Below, in pieces: positions 32,208-36,917 of a stretch of 36,917 nucleotides of DNA. Source of the stretch: an uncultured Treponema sp. (lineage in GTDB: Bacteria > Spirochaetota > Spirochaetia > Treponematales > Treponemataceae); contig CAKZZO010000111.1 in the NCBI GenBank assembly GCA_937885175.1, forward strand, positions 1 to 36,917, in the 5' to 3' direction. Each line of letters opens with the position of its first letter. The first letter of the stretch is position 1. Under the pieces are notes generated by a model. The model was not told where the DNA came from, searched no databases, and worked only from the letters and a program-made list of their open reading frames with translations. Made by a program: the position numbers and the translations under genes.

Positions 32208-33176
32208 TTACAGGTTGGGGAGGGTAATTCCCAGTGCCTTCAGTGTTTCTTCATTGTAGCTCAAATCACATTTTTCCAGGTATTCAATGGGCATGTCAGC
32301 GGGCTTCTTTTCGCCCTTCAGGATTGCAACCGCCTGAACAGCAGTCTGCCTGCCAAGTTCGTAGTAGTTGATTCCGTATGTCAGTGCACCGCCACCCTGA
32401 ACCATTCCGTCTTCACCAACAATGGTGGGAATCTTATTCTCATTTGCAACCTGTGCAACCAGCGGCATACCAGCAGCAAGCATATTGTCCGTAGGAATAT
32501 AAATTGCATCAACCTTGCCAACAAGGCTCTGTGTCACCTGCTGGATTTCGTTGCTGTTTGAAACAGACGCCTCCACATAGTTCAGTCCAGAGCGTTCGCA
32601 AGCAGCCTTTGCCAGTCCAATCTGGAAGATGCTGTTCTGTTCGCTTGAGCAGAACATAAGGCCGACTGTTTTTGCATTCGGAACGACTCTCTTGAGCAAG
32701 TCAACCTGAGCAGAAACCGGTGTCAAATCGCTTGTACCAGTAACATTGTTGCCGGGATGGGCATTTGTTTCAACCAATTTTGCAGATTCAGGATCTGTAA
32801 CTGCGGTAACCAGAATCGGGATGCTGTCCGTCAGCTGAGCAACAGCCTGTGCGGCCGGAGTAGCAATAGCAAGAATCAAATCATCTTTGTCATTTACCAG
32901 TTTGTTTGCAATAGTGACACAGTTTGCCTGCTCACCCTGAGCATTCTGATAGTCAATCGTAATGTTTTCGCCGTCTTTATAGCCGGCATCTGCCAAACCA
33001 TCAACAAAACCCTTGTATGCCGCATCCAAAGCAGGATGTTCCACAAGCTGAATGATACCAACCTTTACCTTGCCGTTTTTGACAGCAGCAGATGCACTCG
33101 CAGCATTTTTCTTTGAACAACCTGTTGCCAGCGCGACAACAGCCACAGCCAAAAGAACCAATACAGTCTTCTTCAT
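32208..33176 (-). CDS. ABC transporter substrate-binding lipoprotein (TrpX/PF04392 type)
   Basis: 322 residues. Signal peptide with lipobox ALATGC (Cys20). The mature protein matches the ABC_sub_bind family: KVGIIQLVEHPALDAAYKGF, DLILAIATPAAQAVAQ, PILVTAVTDPESAKLV, VDAIYIPTDNMLAAG and ALTYGINYYELGRQTA. Relatives bind aromatic amino acids such as tryptophan. The permease and ATPase that usually follow are not here; a terminator closes the gene, so it is a stand-alone unit. GAGG precedes the ATG. Confidence 0.88.
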   Translation of the reverse strand: MKKTVLVLLAVAVVALATGCSKKNAASASAAVKNGKVKVGIIQLVEHPALDAAYKGFVDGLADAGYKDGENITIDYQNAQGEQANCVTIANKLVNDKDDLILAIATPAAQAVAQLTDSIPILVTAVTDPESAKLVETNAHPGNNVTGTSDLTPVSAQVDLLKRVVPNAKTVGLMFCSSEQNSIFQIGLAKAACERSGLNYVEASVSNSNEIQQVTQSLVGKVDAIYIPTDNMLAAGMPLVAQVANENKIPTIVGEDGMVQGGGALTYGINYYELGRQTAVQAVAILKGEKKPADMPIEYLEKCDLSYNEETLKALGITLPNL

Positions 33177-33198
33177 AGTTTTTCCTCACTTTATCTAT

Positions 33199-33204
33199 TA
33201 TAGA
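33199..33204 (-). promoter_or_regulatory. -10 element of the TrpX-type gene
   Basis: Minus strand TATAAT about 22 bases before the ATG, with GAGG in the leader; the -35 is unclear. Confidence 0.5.
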
Positions 33205-33236
33205 GGTTGAAAACGTGTTTCTCCCTCAAATAAAAA

Positions 33237-33260
33237 GCCGACCGTAACAGGTCAGCTTTT
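33237..33260 (-). terminator. rpmB terminator
   Basis: Minus strand AAGCTGACC (33260-33252), loop TGTTAC, GGTCGGCTT (33245-33237) with one G-T pair, followed by TTTATTTG. Confidence 0.8.
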
Positions 33261-33280
33261 CTTTACCGAATACATACGAT

Positions 33281-33511
33281 TTAGTTTGCCTTGGGTGCGC
33301 CAGCATTAGCCGGAGTTACATTGATTTTCTTTGTAACAAAACCACTGCGCAGACAGCGTGTGCACACATTAATCGTAGCCGTTGTGCCACCGATTTCCGT
33401 CTTTACCTTCAAAAGATTCGGCCTCCAGGTGCGGCGTGTGTGGTTATATGACTTACTGACTTTGTTTCCGCTCATTGAGCCTTTTCCGCAAACATCACAG
33501 CTTCTTGACAT
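33281..33511 (-). CDS. rpmB: 50S ribosomal protein L28
   Basis: 76 residues from the ATG at 33511 (MSRSCDVCGKG), the normal L28 length. A four-cysteine zinc ribbon (CDVC and CTRC) and the NKVSKSYNHTRRTWRPNL block mark L28. AGGTAGG precedes the ATG. A longer frame upstream covers the promoter area. It is a single-gene unit with its own promoter and terminator. Confidence 0.95.
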   Translation of the reverse strand: MSRSCDVCGKGSMSGNKVSKSYNHTRRTWRPNLLKVKTEIGGTTATINVCTRCLRSGFVTKKINVTPANAGAPKAN

Positions 33512-33550
33512 ATCTATACCTACCTTAAAAGATTCTACGTGAGTTTTCAC

Positions 33551-33579
33551 ATTTTATAAAAAGAAGAAAATCATGTCAA
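33551..33579 (-). promoter_or_regulatory. rpmB promoter
   Basis: Minus strand TTGACA (33579-33574), 17-nt spacer, TAAAAT (33556-33551), about 40 bases before the ATG. Confidence 0.75.
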
Positions 33580-33585
33580 TATCAT

Positions 33586-35124
33586 CTATCGTTCATATGA
33601 CGAATTTATGTGCAATTCTGCACGATACTTTGCAACAGTACGGCGCGCCACTTTGATTCCCTTTTCCGCAAGAGCATCGGCGAGTCTCTGGTCGCTCAGC
33701 GGCTTTTTGTCGTCCTTGTGGGCTTGCAGAATCTGTGCGATTTCATATTTTACCGATTCCTTGGAATTTGTTCCACTATCGCCACCGCTGCCTTCCGAAC
33801 CTACTGCATTCGTAAAGAAATAGCCGATTTCAAACAGGCCCTGATCACACTGCACATACTTACCGCTTGCCATGCGGGAAACAGTCGCTTCATGCACGCC
33901 AATCGCCTCTGCAATGTCTTTCTGCCGCAGGGGAAGAAGATAGCGCGGACCTTCCGCAAAAAAACGCGCCTGACGACGAACGATTTCCGCACAGGCCCGG
34001 GCAATGGTGGCTTCACGAAACTGCACGCTTTCGATAAAGACTTTTGCATCCCGAATGGCGTCCAGCACAAAACGCTTTTCCGTCTTTTGCCTTTCGCCGG
34101 CATTTTTTTCTTCACTTTCCGCAAGGGCTGCATAATTCTTAGAAATGCCGATTTTAGGCAGGCTTTCCCGCGCCAGTGTCAGTTTGAATGAATAGCCGCC
34201 TGCTTCCACAAGACCATTTTTTTCATCCTCTTCCGTCTGGGGAATGCGCTCTACATACACATCGGGAGAAATATAGTGTGCCTCCGATGAAGAAAAATTG
34301 CGGGCAGGATAAGGCTCAAGGGTTCTGATATAGGAAATCGCCGCATCTATGTCTGCTTCCGTAAAAGGCTCTTTTTGCGCCCTCTTCAAAAGGGCGGATT
34401 CCTTTTCCCCAGTAAAAGCAAGCACTGCCCTGTCTTGAAAAAAAGTCTCGATTTTTTTTAGGACTTTTGCACTTTGAGGCGGATTCAGAAAATCAAGATG
34501 TCCGTCCAAAATAAAAAGCACAGCGTCCGAAGCATCGCCCCGCAACTGAGCCTGCACAAAAAGACTTTCTTCCGTACCGCTGCAACAGGTTCCCACCGGA
34601 TCCAGAGCACGAATTTTTTCCATACATTCTTGCAAGAAGGCAGGCGTATGGAGGGGATTGTTCTTATCCAAAAGCGAAACAGGTGCCAGCAGATGAAAAC
34701 CATTGACATCAAGATTATGAATAAGGCGCAATCCCAATGCCTCTTCCTCGGGAGCATGACGCATGCTGTTGAACTGCCGCTCCAAATGCTCCTGCAAGGT
34801 CTCCCTGTCATCCACATGACTTTCCAAGGCTGCCTGAAAATTATCGCTGGCAAGTTCGCCCGCAGCAGAGGCAGAACCATAGCGCGTATTGTCCGAAAAA
34901 CGACTGTGGCTTTCCCGTGCAGTCTTTGTCCCCCGCTCCAGGCTGTCACCGATTATTTCCAGCGCAGGATTTTCCGCCGCCTTGCCGTAAATCTCATCAC
35001 GCAAATCAAGGCTACCCATTGCAAGCAGTTTGAGAGACATAATCTGCTGCTGGCTCATGCGCTGCTGCTGAACCTGTACGGCACGGGCAGAAAGTTTCAT
35101 TTCGGGGAAAAATGACGACGGCAT
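33586..35124 (-). CDS. rpoN: RNA polymerase sigma-54 factor
   Basis: 512 residues from the ATG at 35124. Region I is glutamine-rich (VQVQQQRMSQQQIMSLKLL) for activator and core contact. The DNA-binding part has a helix-turn-helix (KDIAEAIGVHEATVSRM) and the C-terminal RpoN box ARRTVAKYR, which reads the -24 element. It directs transcription that needs AAA+ activators. No activator gene is in the window. The promoter 6 nt before the ATG decides the start; six more codons upstream would cross it. An inserted Glu/Lys-rich stretch (ALAESEEKNAGERQKTEK) interrupts the central region. Confidence 0.94.
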   Translation of the reverse strand: MPSSFFPEMKLSARAVQVQQQRMSQQQIMSLKLLAMGSLDLRDEIYGKAAENPALEIIGDSLERGTKTARESHSRFSDNTRYGSASAAGELASDNFQAALESHVDDRETLQEHLERQFNSMRHAPEEEALGLRLIHNLDVNGFHLLAPVSLLDKNNPLHTPAFLQECMEKIRALDPVGTCCSGTEESLFVQAQLRGDASDAVLFILDGHLDFLNPPQSAKVLKKIETFFQDRAVLAFTGEKESALLKRAQKEPFTEADIDAAISYIRTLEPYPARNFSSSEAHYISPDVYVERIPQTEEDEKNGLVEAGGYSFKLTLARESLPKIGISKNYAALAESEEKNAGERQKTEKRFVLDAIRDAKVFIESVQFREATIARACAEIVRRQARFFAEGPRYLLPLRQKDIAEAIGVHEATVSRMASGKYVQCDQGLFEIGYFFTNAVGSEGSGGDSGTNSKESVKYEIAQILQAHKDDKKPLSDQRLADALAEKGIKVARRTVAKYRAELHINSSYER

Positions 35125-35130
35125 AGGATA

Positions 35131-35139
35131 AGTATAGCA
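35131..35139 (-). promoter_or_regulatory. Extended -10 promoter of rpoN, leaderless
   Basis: Minus strand TGC-TATACT (35139-35131) ends 6 nt before the ATG; no Shine-Dalgarno. TGTGCTATACT is shared with the DUF3990 gene. Confidence 0.68.
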
Positions 35140-35192
35140 CAAAAAAGCCGGACGTGCGGAGAAAAAATACGATTTGTTACCGTGTTAATCCG

Positions 35193-36349
35193 TTATGTTT
35201 GCGATTTTCTGAACACGAGCGCAAACAACGACTTTTCTATGCAGCATTTTCGCACCAGTTCCAACGCAGAGCAGATTGCGAACGTACCGAGCGCGCACAA
35301 TAGCATGTAGCCGAGCAAATACGGTGATGAAATCCAGTCGTCAGTTTGCAGACGGCATGCCACCACCATTTGTTTATCAATAGGTTTTCGTGAATGAGGT
35401 ACACGCCGAATGTGGTGGACGCAATCAGATTGATGACGCGGTTATGCGGAATACGGAGCGAGCGGAACGCGCAGAAGATGCAGAGGGCGCAGAGCATGAC
35501 GGGAAAGGAAGTTGTGCGGGAAAAAGCCGTTTTAAAAGCACTTTGGTAATTTTCTGGAACAGAAATAGAAATCCGCTGAAAAATAACTGTGAAAAATATC
35601 GCCCATAGGCAAATGATGATATATAGTCCCAATGCGATAAAACTATTTTGCTTTGTATTGTCAAAAATTTTTGGATTATACAGGCGGATATATTTTGCGA
35701 TGAAAAAGCCAAGTATGAATACAAATATCTGTGATGGAATATAAAAATGATTTCCAGGAAACATTGTGAGTACCATGCCTATAACCGTCAGCACAATAAT
35801 CAATCGCTTATGTTCGTCTTGCGAAAGTCGTGTCACAGTCATACCCAAAATCGGTACGAGCAAAAAGAAGGTCATGTACGCTGTAGAAAACCAGTTGTTG
35901 CTCCGATAACACGGCAGGAATGAAGTCACCAAGTCATACAATCGCATTTGTCGGGCGGCAACAAAAAATCCTTGCGCTGTATAAATTTCCATCGTATCTT
36001 CCGCCCAATTCGGCACGATGGCAATCTTACTGAACCAAGTGACTACACCAATAGCAGCAGAAATTGAAAAAACTTGAAACCACAGCCGAAACAGTTTTTT
36101 CCACGAGAACGATTTTTCGGAGATAAAATACCCTGAAACAAGAATGAACAGCCAATTCCCGATTGCACCAAACGGTTGAAACACACTTTCATGTAGAACA
36201 AAATTGAAATTCAGTTTTGTCTGTGGAGCAAACCAAATTCCATGCTGACTCATATGAGCCAACACAATTAAAAACATCGCCAGAATCCGCAGCAATTCAA
36301 AATTGGAATCGCGCTGTTTTGTCGATTGCGTCAGTTGCTTTTGTGCCAT
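35193..36349 (-). pseudogene. Acyltransferase-3 family membrane protein, frameshifted near the 3' end
   Basis: A multi-pass protein of the acyltransferase-3 (OafA-like) family: NFELLRILAMFLIVLAHMSQ, VSGYFISEKSFSWKKLFRLW, STTFGVYLIHENLLINKWWW. Such enzymes O-acylate surface sugars. After HAVCKLT the frame turns into a Cys/Arg/Ser-rich tail ending at 35237. One added base near 35338-35343 restores DWISSPYLLGYMLLCALGTF and a normal membrane C-terminus ending at 35193. So it is a recent single-base loss or a sequencing error. Start: the ATG at 36349 has AAAGGAG eleven bases upstream; 36379 is an alternative. Confidence 0.8.
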
Positions 36350-36382
36350 AAAAAACAAGTCTCCTTTTATAAAAGCCATATT

Positions 36383-36397
36383 TTACACATCATGTAA
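36383..36397. promoter_or_regulatory. Palindrome TTACA-N5-TGTAA between divergent genes
   Basis: TTACACATCATGTAA lies just downstream of the acyltransferase promoter and upstream of the divergent HTH gene; a candidate operator. Confidence 0.4.
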
Positions 36398-36401
36398 CAA
36401 A

Positions 36402-36431
36402 ACTATACTGTAAGGCTTTTTTATTAGTCAA
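36402..36431 (-). promoter_or_regulatory. Promoter of the acyltransferase gene
   Basis: Minus strand TTGACT (36431-36426), 18-nt spacer, TATAGT (36407-36402). The leader contains the TTACA-N5-TGTAA palindrome. Confidence 0.65.
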
Positions 36432-36458
36432 GAAGTCATTTATTACATACGATGGGCT

Positions 36459-36833
36459 ATGGGTTTTGCGGAAAATCTTCGAGATGAACTGGAATATCAG
36501 GGAATGCAGGTAAAAGAACTCGCCGAGCGGACGGGATTAAGCATCAACACACTGAACAAGTATCGTCCAGGAAGCACAGTTGTTCCCACGATAGACAATG
36601 CGCTCAAAATCGCAAAGGCACTCCATGTCTCGCTGGACTATCTTGCGATGGGCAGAAATGCAACGTCAATCTCCACGGAAGACTCTGCCATCATGCAAAT
36701 GCTCGCGCACAAAATCCATCGATTCTCTCCCGCTGACTACGCCGCCGTCATCGCCATTGTGGACTCCATCGCAGAAAAATATGAGCGGCAAGGCAAAACA
36801 AGTGGCACATTTTCCGCCAGTGTGATAAAATGA
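36459..36833 (+). CDS. Cro/CI-type HTH transcriptional regulator
   Basis: 124 residues, same family as the regulator at 22918. The HTH domain (about 5-66) has VKELAERTGLSINTLNKYRPG and DNALKIAKALHVSLDYLAMG. A short helical tail follows with no effector domain. It is divergent from the acyltransferase gene and may control it. Its stop codon overlaps the -10 element of the next gene. No clear Shine-Dalgarno is present. Confidence 0.85.
   Translation: MGFAENLRDELEYQGMQVKELAERTGLSINTLNKYRPGSTVVPTIDNALKIAKALHVSLDYLAMGRNATSISTEDSAIMQMLAHKIHRFSPADYAAVIAIVDSIAEKYERQGKTSGTFSASVIK
36823..36831 (+). promoter_or_regulatory. Extended -10 promoter of the DUF1015-like gene
   Basis: TGA-TAAAAT (36823-36831) ends 6 nt before the ATG at 36838 and overlaps the HTH stop; GAAGG in the gap is a weak ribosome site. 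Confidence 0.45.
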
Positions 36834-36837
36834 AGGC

Positions 36838-36917
36838 ATGACAGATTTTTCACACTACGGTCTGGCAGTGCCGGAGATTTTGCTGCCAAAGAAGATTGAT
36901 TTGGAAAAATGGGCGGT
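36838..36917 (+). CDS. DUF1015-like protein, 3' end outside window
   Basis: Only the first 26 codons are present: MTDFSHYGLAVPEILLPKKI, then DLEKWAV. The pattern vP-x-iLlP...DLxKWAV is the start of DUF1015 family proteins, which are cytoplasmic and of unknown function. The gene begins five bases after the HTH stop and runs off the end of the window. Confidence 0.65.
   Translation, partial: MTDFSHYGLAVPEILLPKKIDLEKWA

Noticed and set aside
36803..36820. TGGCAC as a sigma-54 -24 element before the DUF1015 gene
   Set aside because: The -12 TTGC-type element is absent at the right spacing.

Overview
The window reads as chromosome of a host-associated spirochaete, most likely a Treponema. The reasons are the cheR-cheB pair, sigma-54, an Lpt transport operon, PssA/Psd phospholipid genes, a BspA-type leucine-rich-repeat lipoprotein, many small lipoproteins, and two short Cro/CI regulators of a type I associate with treponemes. 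The assignment comes from protein character, not from a database match. No rRNA, tRNA or CRISPR array was seen.

Layout. 1-4.9 kb (plus strand): end of an acidic protein, an A24 prepilin-peptidase-like membrane protein, metN-metI without an adjacent metQ, a trans-prenyl diphosphate synthase, a TPR protein and an RseC-like protein. 4.9-7.1 kb (minus): cheR then cheB. 7.2-10.9 kb (plus): pyrG-lptC-lptA-lptB, each junction an ATGA overlap. 10.9-22.8 kb (minus): an accessory block that looks richer in A+T by eye. It holds a DUF3990/DUF3791-like pair, a two-lobed lipoprotein, a frameshifted LRR lipoprotein, a 1367-residue secreted TPR-CHAT-Sel1-barrel protein, a DUF4384-type protein, a propeller protein, a further lipoprotein and a broken Sel1 gene. 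A divergent Cro/CI regulator with repeated candidate operators sits at its head. 23.2-25.0 kb: an ATPase/DUF234 gene lying between two ~158-bp direct repeats made of a regulator 3' end, a terminator and a gltX 3' end. 25.0-33.6 kb: gltX, an REC-HD-GYP regulator, a pssA-psd-M16-M16 operon, a TrpX-type lipoprotein and rpmB. 33.6-36.9 kb: rpoN, a frameshifted acyltransferase, a second Cro/CI regulator and the start of a DUF1015 gene.

Main points for a second look. (1) The CHAT cluster: a caspase-like protease with an intact His/Cys dyad, a signal peptide and a predicted outer-membrane C-terminal domain, encoded with DUF4384, propeller and LRR lipoprotein genes. I know of no described system with this composition. 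(2) The CTP synthase has Asp in place of the glutaminase nucleophile Cys while keeping the rest of the fold. (3) At least seven unrelated genes carry a -10 hexamer only 6-9 nt before the ATG and no clear Shine-Dalgarno, implying widespread leaderless or near-leaderless mRNAs. (4) A module appears to have entered at the gltX 3' end, leaving a diverged 13-codon gltX tail and a truncated regulator.

Working together: cheR/cheB serve chemotaxis adaptation; pssA/psd make phosphatidylethanolamine; lptCAB is part of an envelope lipid bridge; and the two M16 proteins, the CHAT cluster and the many lipoproteins all point to an envelope-centred window.
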